NCBI GenBank assembly: GCA_019638185.1
Contig: JAHBUH010000007.1
Location: 1-64,000, forward strand
Origin: Leadbetterella sp.
GTDB lineage: Bacteria; Bacteroidota; Bacteroidia; Cytophagales; Spirosomataceae
Reading direction: 5' to 3'
DNA: 64,000 nt
Each line of letters opens with the position of its first letter. The stretch's first letter is position 1. A program made the position numbers and the translations under genes. Positions 7,982 to 16,831 of this stretch are shown piece after piece. The notes beneath the pieces were generated by a model, which saw only the letters and a list, made by a program, of their open reading frames with translations, was not told where the DNA came from and did not search any database.

Positions 7982-9250
7982 TCATTCCCGGAAGGCCGCT
8001 TCCATCTTTTCGCGGTCAAACTCGCCCTCGTTATTCGAGATCCAGATGGTGGCCACGCCGTTCCCGATGAAGTTCGTGATGGCCCGGGCTTCCGACATGA
8101 ACCGGTCTACCCCCAGCAGGAGAGCCAGGCCTTCTACCGGGATGACCTTAATGGCGGTTAAGGTAGAGGCCAGCACCACAAAGCCGCTGCCCGTTACCCC
8201 GGCGGCTCCCTTGGAGGTCACCATCAGTATCCCAATAATGGTCAGTATCTGCTCAAAGGTCAGGTGCACGTGATACACCTGGGCCAGGAAGATCACTGCC
8301 ATGGATAAATAAATGGTGGTGCCGTCCAGGTTAAACGAATACCCCGTAGGAACCACCAGGCCCACCACGGGCTTGGAACAGCCCATTTTTTCCAGCTTCT
8401 CCATCAGCGAGGGCAGGGCCGCTTCTGAGGAAGAGGTACCCAGCACGATCAGCAGTTCTTCTTTGATATACCGCAGAAACCGGCCGATCTGTATCTTGTA
8501 GCGCCGTAAGATCAGGTTCAGAACCATAAAAATAAAGAGGGCCATGGTCACGTACACCGTCACCATCAGCTTAGCCAGGGGCAGCAGCGTATCAATGCCG
8601 TAAACCGCCACGGTATAGGCCATGCCGCCGAAAGCCCCCAGGGGTGCCAGGTACATTACCTTGTGCAGGGCCCAGAATACTTTCCGGGCTATAGGGCTCA
8701 GGAAATCCACCACCTTCTGCCTTCCGCTGTAATTGCTGAATACTACGCCCAGGATGAGTGACAATATCAGCACCTGCAGGGTAACGTTATCCCAGAAGAA
8801 CTGTGCCCAGGTGAAGTCATCTACTTTCTGGGTGTACTTGGTGATATCACCCCCGGCGATCTGCTTTCTCTCCACCCCTTCTCCCGGCCGGATAACATTA
8901 GCCGCCACCACACCGATGATCAGCGCCAGGGTGGTCACCACTTCAAAGTAAATCAGCGCCTTGGCCCCTACCTTCCCTACCTTTTTCAGGTTACCCATAG
9001 AGATCATCCCGAGAGTAATGGTCAGGAAGATAATGGGGTTAATGAAGATTTTGACAATGCTGATGAAGGTGCTGCTGAAAGCCTCACTGAGCGAAGGTTT
9101 GATCTCAAAGTCGGTGAGGATCAGGCTGAATTTTACGGGCTTATCCAGCAGGGGCTTCAGCGCCAGCGAGGGATAAAAGTGTCCCAGCAGGGTACCCGTG
9201 ACAATAGCCAGTAAGACCCAGAAAGTGAGATTGGTAAGTATTTTCTTCAT
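7982..9250 (-). CDS. Dicarboxylate/amino acid:cation symporter
   Basis: A 422-aa DAACS-family transporter (DctA/GltP/GltT type), an inner-membrane importer of C4-dicarboxylates or acidic amino acids driven by H+ or Na+. Signature segments are present: the serine-rich SSSEAALPS hairpin, PTGYSFNLDGT in TM7, the second hairpin TSKGAAGVTGSGF, and DRFMSEARAITNFIGN in TM8. It is monocistronic. Substrate preference between dicarboxylate and glutamate/aspartate cannot be decided from the sequence alone. Confidence 0.9.
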   Translation of the reverse strand: MKKILTNLTFWVLLAIVTGTLLGHFYPSLALKPLLDKPVKFSLILTDFEIKPSLSEAFSSTFISIVKIFINPIIFLTITLGMISMGNLKKVGKVGAKALIYFEVVTTLALIIGVVAANVIRPGEGVERKQIAGGDITKYTQKVDDFTWAQFFWDNVTLQVLILSLILGVVFSNYSGRQKVVDFLSPIARKVFWALHKVMYLAPLGAFGGMAYTVAVYGIDTLLPLAKLMVTVYVTMALFIFMVLNLILRRYKIQIGRFLRYIKEELLIVLGTSSSEAALPSLMEKLEKMGCSKPVVGLVVPTGYSFNLDGTTIYLSMAVIFLAQVYHVHLTFEQILTIIGILMVTSKGAAGVTGSGFVVLASTLTAIKVIPVEGLALLLGVDRFMSEARAITNFIGNGVATIWISNNEGEFDREKMEAAFRE

Positions 9251-9344
9251 AGGGATGTAAAGAAAATAAATCTCCGGCCGCCGGCAAAAAAAACAGCGGG
9301 TTTTCTGATAAAGGACAGAAGGGGCTTTAGTTTTTCCTGTAGCT

Positions 9345-9977
9345 TCATTCAGGCATTGTATCCGCCCTGGCGCCCTTGTAAATCACCTTACCTGCTTCCG
9401 AAAAGATGATTTTGCGGTAAGTAGGCGGCAATTCCTCTATGATCACCGGGTTCCGGATATCTCTTTCCGGTGAGCCTTCCGGAAATATTTCAGAATCCCG
9501 GAACTCGGTTTTCCGGAGGTACATCCGGCGCTCGCGCCGGGGCGGGCGGATATAAAGCCGGTCTAAAACCACGGTATCCAGGCAGGCAATGCGCTTCTCT
9601 TTCAGCGAATCGTCCAAATCCTTATTGTCTTTGAAAAATAACACCAGGTAGTTCCGGATATAGGCGTATTCCCGGGGCGGCGATTCCTTATATTCATCGT
9701 CATACAGCATGGTCAGCTCCCACATTTTCTGCCGGTTAGCCAGATCCCGCTCGTGAATACCGATTACGCCTATCGCCCCTAAAAACCACCGGTTTTTCTG
9801 CGCCTCCTCCAGGTATTCTTTAATGACCGGTTTTTCGGCGGTACTGAAATACCTTTCCCGGCAGTCCTGGCCTTTTGCAGTGTTGAAAATGCTTATCAGC
9901 GCTATCCACATGCCTAACTTTCTCACGAGCCATCTGCGTTTAAAATGATTTGCACGGGTTTTAGCACTCCGTAGCAC
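9345..9977 (-). CDS. Exported protein of unknown function
   Basis: The longest frame gives 210 aa, overlapping the sdaA stop by 17 bases. A signal peptide (WIALISIFNTAKGQ) begins about residue 22, so the true start may be the GTG or ATG near 9926/9911. The C-terminal part contains LDRLYIRP and RNPVIIEE. These resemble LDRLYIYP and RNPVWTF in the partial gene at the right edge (63686-64000), so the two are probably distant paralogues. No function can be assigned. Confidence 0.6.
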   Translation of the reverse strand: MLRSAKTRANHFKRRWLVRKLGMWIALISIFNTAKGQDCRERYFSTAEKPVIKEYLEEAQKNRWFLGAIGVIGIHERDLANRQKMWELTMLYDDEYKESPPREYAYIRNYLVLFFKDNKDLDDSLKEKRIACLDTVVLDRLYIRPPRRERRMYLRKTEFRDSEIFPEGSPERDIRNPVIIEELPPTYRKIIFSEAGKVIYKGARADTMPE

Positions 9978-11334
9978 TCAGCGCCAGGCCCGCTTCCGAG
10001 GTCTCCTTGTATTTTTTGGACATATCACGGCCGGTGGCGCGCATCACCTTGATAACGCTGTCAAGGGTGATCTTCTGGTCGCCGGGGTTACCGGATGACG
10101 CTATCAGGTAAGCGTTATAGGCTTTGATGGCTCCCATGGCGTTCCGTTCTATGCAGGGGATCTGCACATAGCCGCCAATGGGGTCACAGGTCATACCCAG
10201 GTGGTGTTCAATGGCGATTTCAGCAGCCACCTCCACGGTCTCTATGCTTTTACCGGCACAATGCGCCAGCATGGCAGCCGCCATGGCCGAGGCTGAGCCG
10301 ATTTCCCCCATACAGCCCATCTCGGCACCGGAAATGGAGGCGTTATGCTTGATCAGGAAGCCGATGACCGCTGCGGCCAGCATGCCTTCCCGGATCTTCT
10401 GCTTGTCATAATGGTAATGATTTTTCAGCAGGTAAGTCACGCCGGGTATCACGCCCGATGCCCCCGAAGTGGGCGCCGTAACCACCATATTCCCCGCCGC
10501 ATTCTCTTCTGAGGCCGCCATGCAATAGGCGTTCAGGAACACCATGAAACTGTCGGAAGTGGAAGCGCTGCCTTTGGCCTGCTCGTACAGCACGGGGGCT
10601 TTTCTTCTCAGGCGGATGGTGCCGGGCAGCTCGCCCTTGTGCTTCAGGCCCCGTTTTACGGCCTTGTGCATAGTGTCCAGGATGTCGTCTATTTTCCGGA
10701 GGATGGTCTTGCGATCCAGGCCGGACAGGGCCTCCTCATTGGCCAGCATTAATTCGGTAAGCGAGATCCGGTGCGTCACCAGGTGGCTTTTCAGCTCTTT
10801 CATGGTGGTGTACGGGTAGGGCGGCGGGTTTTTCGGCTCCTCGCTTTTACGCTCCCCTTTCCGCTGGATAAATCCCCCGCCTACCGAGTAGTATTCTTCT
10901 TCATGAAACACTTCTCCCCCGGCCAGCAGCTTAAATACCACGGTGTTAGGGTGCGGGGAATCATACCGTACCCGCTGAAAGATCACAGTATTCGCAGAGA
11001 CCATCACGGTGTGCCCGCCGATGTACACGGCATAGGTGTCACCGGGGTTTTTCAGCAGCCCCGTAAACGCCACCGGGTCTACGGTATCCGGTAACCAGCC
11101 CAGGACGCCGCCGATGACCGCCCTGTCGGTACCGTGGCCTTTTCCTGTAGCACTAAGCGACCCGTACAGGTGGATCTCGATCTTCAGCTCGCGGTCAGCC
11201 GGAACAGGAAGACGGTTCACCCGCTGAAGGAAATCATAGCCCGCCTTCATAGGTCCGATGGTATGCGAACTGGAAGGCCCGGGACCGATCTTGAACAGAT
11301 CAAAAACGGAGGTGGTGATAACTCCCTGTTTCAT
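9961..11334 (-). CDS. sdaA: L-serine ammonia-lyase, iron-sulfur type
   Basis: A single-chain 457-aa L-serine dehydratase that converts L-serine to pyruvate and ammonia using a 4Fe-4S cluster. The beta-domain signature SSHTIGPMKAG is at residues 22-32. The alpha domain carries TAPTSGASGVIPG, GAEMGCMGEIGSASA and MTCDPIGGYVQIPCIERN, which supply the cluster cysteines. Length fits the fused form. A consensus promoter lies immediately upstream. Confidence 0.95.
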   Translation of the reverse strand: MKQGVITTSVFDLFKIGPGPSSSHTIGPMKAGYDFLQRVNRLPVPADRELKIEIHLYGSLSATGKGHGTDRAVIGGVLGWLPDTVDPVAFTGLLKNPGDTYAVYIGGHTVMVSANTVIFQRVRYDSPHPNTVVFKLLAGGEVFHEEEYYSVGGGFIQRKGERKSEEPKNPPPYPYTTMKELKSHLVTHRISLTELMLANEEALSGLDRKTILRKIDDILDTMHKAVKRGLKHKGELPGTIRLRRKAPVLYEQAKGSASTSDSFMVFLNAYCMAASEENAAGNMVVTAPTSGASGVIPGVTYLLKNHYHYDKQKIREGMLAAAVIGFLIKHNASISGAEMGCMGEIGSASAMAAAMLAHCAGKSIETVEVAAEIAIEHHLGMTCDPIGGYVQIPCIERNAMGAIKAYNAYLIASSGNPGDQKITLDSVIKVMRATGRDMSKKYKETSEAGLALSATEC

Positions 11335-11359
11335 AAAGATGTTTTGATGTCGATGAACT

Positions 11360-11391
11360 CAAAAATAACATATAATTATTCGTATGACAAA
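11360..11391 (-). promoter_or_regulatory. Promoter of sdaA
   Basis: On the minus strand TTTG (11391-11388) is followed after 20 bases by TATTTTTG (11367-11360), matching the Bacteroidota primary-sigma consensus TTTG-N(19-20)-TAnnTTTG. The start codon is 26 bases downstream. Confidence 0.7.
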
Positions 11392-11393
11392 TT

Positions 11394-11609
11394 TTATTCG
11401 TCAAACTCTCCCTGCCAGGCAAACCAGCCGAAACAGCCCAGGGAGCCGGCAATGATGGGGCAGAGCACAAAAACATAGATCACCGCCGGAATAATGCTTT
11501 CGCCACCCGCCTTCCACAGCGGAACGGCCTGGTTATAAATCAGGTACCACACCGCCCCCAGCCCCAGCAAAATCCACACAATTCCCAAAATTCTTTTTAA
11601 CGTATTCAT
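11394..11609 (-). CDS. Small membrane protein (DUF6814-like)
   Basis: I take the start at 11609 (MNTLKRILG); in-frame ATGs also exist at 11615 and 11627. The 71-residue product has two transmembrane helices (IVWILLGLGAVWYLIY and VIYVFVLCPIIAGSLG) and an acidic tail. Small proteins of this type often sit directly behind MHS-type transporters in Bacteroidota, as here (about 50 bases downstream of one), so it may be an accessory subunit (inference). Confidence 0.65.
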   Translation of the reverse strand: MNTLKRILGIVWILLGLGAVWYLIYNQAVPLWKAGGESIIPAVIYVFVLCPIIAGSLGCFGWFAWQGEFDE

Positions 11610-11661
11610 AAGCATTCCCAGTATCAATTTATAACTAACACCCCCTCATTAACCATTAAGA

Positions 11662-13179
11662 CTAGTCATCCACCCTATTATCCTTCCCATCCAAATAAAT
11701 CACGCCAATCACCAGGCAGATGCCGGCAATGAGTATGGGGTACCATAATCCCTCCAGGTAGGGTTTGTCAATGGGCGCTGCCAGGCCCTGGCCAACGGCC
11801 TTGTCGTTCACGGCCCCCGCCCGCGTCACCAGGAAGGTAGCAATGGCCGGAAGCAACCCGCCAAAGATGCCGTTTCCTACGTGATACGGCAGCGACATGG
11901 ACGTATACCGGATCTTCACCGGGAACATCTCTACCAGGAAGGCTGCTATGGGACCGTATACCATGGTCACGAAGATCACCTGGATAAACACCCAGAAGAT
12001 CAGCGTACGCTTAGCGGCAGGAGTCAGGGTCACGGTCTTTTCCGTATGCCGGGTACCTGCCGTTACGGTGGTGATTTCGCTGTAACGCGTGCCGTCGGTA
12101 TAGGTTTTGAGCACGGTGTACACCGAGTCGGCCCCTTTTAACTCCGTACTGAAAGCGGTCTTGGTGGTCAGTTCGGTCTTATGCTGCACATTGGCCGTTT
12201 CGTACATTTGCGTATAAATGTAACGATAACTCAGCACCGCCACCAGCATCCCTGCCATCATGATCCATTTCCGCCCGATCTTATCCGACAGCCCCCCGAA
12301 AAGGATAAAAAACGGGGTACCGAGGCACAGCGCCCAGATCAGGATACTGTCTACCTGTACTTTGGGAACATGCATAACCCGTTCTATAAACGACATGGCA
12401 TAGAACTGGCCGGTGTACCACACCACCCCCTGCCCCATGGTTACGCCCAGGAGGGCCAGGAGCACATATTTTAAGTTGTACCGGTTTCCGAACGACTCCT
12501 TCAGCGGGTTAACGGAGGTTTTGCCTTCGGCCTTGGCTTTGGCAAACAGTGGCGACTCGTGCATATTCCGCCGGATAATGTAGGATACATAGATCATGGC
12601 AGCAGAGGCCAGGAAGGGGATCCGCCAGCCGAAGGCCTGGAAAGATTCTTCCGACATGCTGGCGCGGGTGACCGCTATCACCACCAGGGAAATGATCAGG
12701 CCGGCCGTGGCCGTGGTCTGAATCCAGGAGGTCATGAGCCCGCGCTGGTGATTAGGTGAGTGTTCAGCCACATAGGTAGCCGCCCCGCCGTATTCCCCGC
12801 CCAGGGCCAGTCCCTGCAGTAGCCTCAGCAGCAGCACCAGCAGCGGTGAAATGATGCCGATGGTTTCGTAAGCCGGGATACAGCCGATCAGGAAAGTGGC
12901 CCCGCCCATCAGTAAGAGCGTGACCATGAAAGTATACTTCCGGCCGATGAGGTCGCCCAGGCGGCCGAAAAACAGCGCTCCGAAAGGCCGCACGATAAAG
13001 CCCGCGGCAAAGGTGGCCAGCGTAGATAAAAAGGCCAGGGTTTCATTCCCACCGGGAAAAAACTTGGTAGAGATCAGGGTAGCCAGGCTTCCGAAGATAT
13101 AAAAATCGTACCACTCGATCATGGTACCTACTGAAGATGCGCCGATAACGGCAAACATCGGACTTCGTTTGTCAGACAT
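11662..13179 (-). CDS. MFS transporter, metabolite:H+ symporter (MHS) family
   Basis: A 12-TM major-facilitator protein of the ProP/ShiA-like MHS family, shown by IGASSVGTMIEWYDFYIFG at the N-terminus, GRLGDLIGRK in loop 2-3 and PFGALFFG. I choose the start at 13179 because the -7 box (13202-13209) lies over the longer start at 13212. An unusual soluble insert of about 65 residues (HKTELTTKTAFSTELKGAD ... HTEKTVTLT) sits between TM8 and TM9. The substrate is unknown; relatives move organic acids or compatible solutes. Confidence 0.88.
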   Translation of the reverse strand: MSDKRSPMFAVIGASSVGTMIEWYDFYIFGSLATLISTKFFPGGNETLAFLSTLATFAAGFIVRPFGALFFGRLGDLIGRKYTFMVTLLLMGGATFLIGCIPAYETIGIISPLLVLLLRLLQGLALGGEYGGAATYVAEHSPNHQRGLMTSWIQTTATAGLIISLVVIAVTRASMSEESFQAFGWRIPFLASAAMIYVSYIIRRNMHESPLFAKAKAEGKTSVNPLKESFGNRYNLKYVLLALLGVTMGQGVVWYTGQFYAMSFIERVMHVPKVQVDSILIWALCLGTPFFILFGGLSDKIGRKWIMMAGMLVAVLSYRYIYTQMYETANVQHKTELTTKTAFSTELKGADSVYTVLKTYTDGTRYSEITTVTAGTRHTEKTVTLTPAAKRTLIFWVFIQVIFVTMVYGPIAAFLVEMFPVKIRYTSMSLPYHVGNGIFGGLLPAIATFLVTRAGAVNDKAVGQGLAAPIDKPYLEGLWYPILIAGICLVIGVIYLDGKDNRVDD

Positions 13180-13201
13180 CAATGTTAAGGCTGAATAAGA
13201 A

Positions 13202-13209
13202 CAAATATA
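13202..13209 (-). promoter_or_regulatory. -7 box TATATTTG for MHS transporter
   Basis: Minus-strand TATATTTG matches TAnnTTTG and lies 22 bases upstream of the chosen MHS start at 13179, supporting that start over the ATG at 13212. Confidence 0.5.
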
Positions 13210-13249
13210 CATTCTTAACGGGCAGTTTGGTGGTGCAGGGCTCTAAAAT

Positions 13250-13280
13250 TTTGAATAAACTGAGAATTGCCCTACCTTTG
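13250..13280 (+). promoter_or_regulatory. Consensus promoter of UMF1 transporter gene
   Basis: TTTG at 13250-13253 is separated by exactly 19 bases from TACCTTTG at 13273-13280, a full Bacteroidota sigma consensus, 21 bases before the start codon at 13302. Confidence 0.75.
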
Positions 13281-13301
13281 AGCCCTCCCAAAAACCTTTG
13301 A

Positions 13302-14609
13302 ATGAATAATAAGAAAACATGGAACGCCTGGTGCATGTACGACTGGGCTAACTCCGTTCATAATCTGGTCATTATCACGGTCATTTTCCCGATTTACTAC
13401 CAGTCTACCGTTCCCGTATCCGAGACCATCGGTACTAAGGAACTGGTTTCCTTTTTTAACTTTAAGTTTGATAAAAACGCCCTTTATACCTTCACCATTT
13501 CAGCCGCTTCGCTGCTGCTGGTCTTCCTGAATCCTATCCTCACGGGGATAGCCGACTACTCGGGGCGGAAGAAATTATTCATGAAGTTCTTCTGTTACCT
13601 TGGGGCGGCCTCCTGTGCTTACTTCTACTTTTTTACGCCGGATAACCTGGAATGGATCATGATCGCCTTCGGGCTGTCCATCATTGGCTGGGGCGGGAGC
13701 CTGGTGTTTTACAATGCGTTTATTCCGCAGATCGCCACGGAAGAGCATTACGACCGCCTCAGTGCCCGCGGCTTTGCGTTCGGGTATGTGGGCAGCGTGC
13801 TGCTGCTGATCTTTAACCTGCTGCTGATCATGAAGCCGGGGCTTTTTGGCCTCACTCAGGCCGATTCCGACTCCGGGTTTACCACCCGCATCGCCTTCAT
13901 TACCGTGGGGATCTGGTGGGCCGGTTTTGCGCAGATTCCCTTTTCCCGTTTGCCCAAAGACGAGAGCAAGCCTTTCCAGTCGCGCTTCCTTAAAAACGGT
14001 TTCATCCAACTGAAAAATACCTTCCTGAACGTACGGAAAAGCCGGTACCTGAAACGCTTCCTGCTTTCTTTCCTGGTTTATGACATGGGGGTAATGACCG
14101 TGATTTACGTGGCCACGCTCTTTGCCAACGAGGAGATCAACATCCCCCGCGAAGGGTTGATCGCTACCCTGCTGCTCATCCAGCTGATTGCCATCCCGGG
14201 CTCCTACCTGGCTTCGCGGCTGTCGGAAAAGTTCGGGAATACTATTGCGCTGCGGATCGAGATCGTGCTGTGGACCATCGTACCCATCGCCGCGTATTTC
14301 ACTACCACGGCCGGGCAGTTTTACGTTATTGCAGGCCTGGTAGGACTGGTGATGGGTGGGATACAGTCGCTTTCGCGGTCTACCTTCGCCAAATTCATCC
14401 CGGAAAATGCCGAAGAAACCTCCGCTTACTTTGCCTTTTATGACATTACGGAGAAAATAGCCATGACCCTGGGCACGTTTATATTTGGGTTCATTGTGGA
14501 TCAGACGGGCAGCATGCGAAACTCCCTCCTGTTCCTGATTGCCTTGTTTGTGCTCGGATTCCTGCTGCTGCAGCGGATCCCGTCTAAAAATGTTTATACC
14601 GAAGAATGA
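13302..14609 (+). CDS. MFS transporter, UMF1/Atg22-like family
   Basis: A 435-aa, 12-TM major-facilitator protein. The opening WNAWCMYDWANSVHNLVI is the UMF1 (Atg22-like) signature, and IADYSGRKK and GGIQSLSRSTFAKFIP are also typical. Yeast Atg22 exports amino acids from the vacuole; the bacterial substrate is not known. The stop overlaps the next start as ATGA (14606-14609), so it is co-translated with the glycosyltransferase. Confidence 0.85.
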   Translation: MNNKKTWNAWCMYDWANSVHNLVIITVIFPIYYQSTVPVSETIGTKELVSFFNFKFDKNALYTFTISAASLLLVFLNPILTGIADYSGRKKLFMKFFCYLGAASCAYFYFFTPDNLEWIMIAFGLSIIGWGGSLVFYNAFIPQIATEEHYDRLSARGFAFGYVGSVLLLIFNLLLIMKPGLFGLTQADSDSGFTTRIAFITVGIWWAGFAQIPFSRLPKDESKPFQSRFLKNGFIQLKNTFLNVRKSRYLKRFLLSFLVYDMGVMTVIYVATLFANEEINIPREGLIATLLLIQLIAIPGSYLASRLSEKFGNTIALRIEIVLWTIVPIAAYFTTTAGQFYVIAGLVGLVMGGIQSLSRSTFAKFIPENAEETSAYFAFYDITEKIAMTLGTFIFGFIVDQTGSMRNSLLFLIALFVLGFLLLQRIPSKNVYTEE

Positions 14610-15757
14610 AGTATCTGATCACAGATCTGAATATTAAACTGGATGGCCACCGTTTCGGCTTTATGAATAATCTCCTGCACTACGCAGGTGAAAATTTCCG
14701 GGAAGATGAGTTTGTTTTCCTGACCAATCGCTCCGGGGATTTCCGGCTGGAAAGCCGCTACGCGCATATCCGGGCGTTACAGCTTTCTCCGCAGGAGCAG
14801 GCAGGCATTGATGCGGACGCCACGGCCCTAAAAAAGGCCCGGGTAGAGTGGGAAATCATCTGTAAATATGCCGCTGATCTGGAAGCAGACCGGGTGATCC
14901 TGATGTTTTTAGACAGCTACCAGGCGGAGATCGGGAAATCCAAAACCCCTTTCAAAATCTCGGGGATATGGTTTGCGCCCTATTCCCGCATGGAGGCAGA
15001 GGGCAGTTCCCTCAGCCAGAAAGCTAAAATGCTGCTGACCAAAACCCGTAAAAAGCTGACCATGGAGTGGGCGCTCCGGAACCTGAACCTCGACAAGATC
15101 TTTATCCTGAACGATGAGGAGATGCCCGGCTGGCTGAATCAGGGTGAAACCCGTTTTTATACCCTGCCTGACCCCTATTTCGGCTACCCGCCCGTACCGG
15201 GATATGACCTGCGGAAAACCTACGGAATCCCGGAAGAGAACCTTATTTTCCTGCAGTTCGGCTATATTGATGAGCGGAAGAACCTGGAGAATATTGTGCT
15301 GGCCTTCAATGCCCTGGCACCAGAAACCAGCCGGAAAACCACGCTGCTGGTCATCGGGAAGTTTAAACCGGGCTTTAAAGACCACCTGCTGACCCTGAAA
15401 AAAGGGGAATACCAGATGATTTTCCGGGACGAGTTTGTGAGTGATGAGGAGATGGAAAGCTCCTTTGCGCAGTCGGATGTGATTTTGAGAATGAATATCA
15501 ATTTCTTCGGCTCCAGTGGGATCATTGGGGTAGCGGCCTATCACAATAAGCCGGTGATCGCTTCAGATACAGGGGTGATGGCGGGAATTGTTACCCGGTA
15601 TGGACTGGGTAGTATTGTGAATCCTTATGCTATCCAAGAAATTACGGCCGCAGTAAGCGGTTTTCACACGCAACCGGCCCTCAGGGTCATTGACGGCAGC
15701 CGGTACCGGACTACTCATGATCTGAAGGCCTTTGCGAAGACGCTATTGAAAAATTAA
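14606..15757 (+). CDS. Glycosyltransferase, GT1/GT4-like
   Basis: A 383-aa cytoplasmic glycosyltransferase. The C-terminal GT-B half is recognisable: NLIFLQFGYIDERKNLENI, then the acceptor/donor loop FGSSGIIGVAAYHNKPVIAS. The N-terminal half is divergent. The final residues DLKAFAKTLLKN are repeated downstream in a 66-bp tandem array. Coupling to the upstream transporter by ATGA overlap is clear; the sugar and acceptor are unknown. Confidence 0.75.
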   Translation: MKYLITDLNIKLDGHRFGFMNNLLHYAGENFREDEFVFLTNRSGDFRLESRYAHIRALQLSPQEQAGIDADATALKKARVEWEIICKYAADLEADRVILMFLDSYQAEIGKSKTPFKISGIWFAPYSRMEAEGSSLSQKAKMLLTKTRKKLTMEWALRNLNLDKIFILNDEEMPGWLNQGETRFYTLPDPYFGYPPVPGYDLRKTYGIPEENLIFLQFGYIDERKNLENIVLAFNALAPETSRKTTLLVIGKFKPGFKDHLLTLKKGEYQMIFRDEFVSDEEMESSFAQSDVILRMNINFFGSSGIIGVAAYHNKPVIASDTGVMAGIVTRYGLGSIVNPYAIQEITAAVSGFHTQPALRVIDGSRYRTTHDLKAFAKTLLKN

Positions 15758-15950
15758 GGGGCTATCCTACTCAGTGCTTCCTGTGATTTGAATGCCCTTG
15801 TGGAGACGCTACTAAAAAATTAAGGGACTATCTTACTAAGTACTTCCTGCGATCTTAAGGCTTTTGTGGAGACGCTACTGAAGCATTGATCACTTCAGCC
15901 GCTACACTACCAGTAAGCCGAGACCTTTGTGAAAACTTCACCGAAATATT
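15719..15950 (+). repeat. 66-bp tandem repeat of the glycosyltransferase 3' end
   Basis: Units start at 15719, 15785 and 15851 (exact 66-bp period), with a fourth degenerate copy to about 15950. Each unit encodes, in the same frame, a version of the gene's last residues (DLKAFAKTLLKN, DLNALVETLLKN, DLKAFVETLLKH) followed by a stop codon and then GAILLSASC-like codons. The first unit contains the functional stop at 15755-15757. Confidence 0.85.
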
Positions 15951-16585
15951 TATTTCCGGCACTCCAAAGCCACGGCATTTACAAAACGGCTCTGGTCTTC
16001 CACATGTGTAAACATGGGGTCTTCGGAATCGTTAAAGCTGCATTCCCGTACTTCCACAAACCCGGCGTTCCGCAGTTCGCGGGCCAGTGATTTCCTGTCC
16101 CACATCCACAGGTGATGCGAGTTACCAAAGTATGAACTCACCATGCCTTTAGCGCCCCGGGGCCGGTCTTCCACACCCAGAAGAGTATCCTGCATAAAAA
16201 ACATGGAAGCGGTTTCGTCCCCGGCATCCAGTCGTTTGATATATTCCCGCGCCGCATATTCCAGGTCAGGAACCACGCAGCGGAAGATCCCGCCTTTTTT
16301 GAGAATGGCGTAGGAATTGGCTAGGGCCCGGCGCATATCGTTTAACGCCAGGTGCTCCAGCGTATGCGAGCAGTACAGCCCGTCTACGGAATTTACATCT
16401 TCCGGGAGACCCTTGATGATATCGCCAAAGAGCACATTGGAAGGGAATTCCGTGTTCAGATTGCTCTTGAACAGCTCACCGATCAACGGGGCTTTTTGAA
16501 TCTGTAAAGTTGGTGAGGCATCGTAGTTTATCCATTGTTCCGGAGCGGAAAGGCCGCATCCGTACTGGACATATTTCTTACTCAT
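15950..16585 (-). CDS. SAM-dependent methyltransferase-like protein
   Basis: A 211-aa class I methyltransferase-like protein. The usual glycine-rich motif I appears as VQYGCGLSAPE. Later motifs are GLYCSHTLEHL (Methyltransf_11-type motif), LKKGGIFRCVVPDLE and LRNAGFVEV. Such proteins often methylate sugars or lipids and lie in glycan loci, which fits the neighbouring glycosyltransferase and O-acetylation genes. The acceptor is unknown. Confidence 0.75.
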   Translation of the reverse strand: MSKKYVQYGCGLSAPEQWINYDASPTLQIQKAPLIGELFKSNLNTEFPSNVLFGDIIKGLPEDVNSVDGLYCSHTLEHLALNDMRRALANSYAILKKGGIFRCVVPDLEYAAREYIKRLDAGDETASMFFMQDTLLGVEDRPRGAKGMVSSYFGNSHHLWMWDRKSLARELRNAGFVEVRECSFNDSEDPMFTHVEDQSRFVNAVALECRK

Positions 16586-16627
16586 AAGTGACTGATATTT
16601 TTAAAATGTAGCGAGTTTAGACGGTGT

Positions 16628-16738
16628 CTAAAAGTACACAAACTGCTGCGTTGTTTTCGGAATTCGGCCTCAGTAACATACTAAAGTATGCTCCTTCGGT
16701 CTCATCCTCAACGCCTTGCATTTTGTACCCTTTTAAGC
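16628..16738. repeat. Imperfect 110-bp palindrome, MITE-like
   Basis: The segment reads as a long imperfect inverted repeat centred on CATACTAAAGTATG (16677-16690). Its outer arms CTAAAAGTACACAAACTGC and GCATTTTGTACCCTTTTAAG are near-complementary. A shorter relative with the same AAAAGTACACAAAC end occurs at 52057-52117. It is probably an intergenic repeat or non-autonomous element; no coding capacity is seen. Confidence 0.6.
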
Positions 16739-16831
16739 CCCATCCGTATTTTCCACCAGAGGAGCCTTCAAGTACAGCCCTTAACTGCTTTCAAAAAGTT
16801 CTGCAAAAATAATAGAAAACCGCACAGGTTT

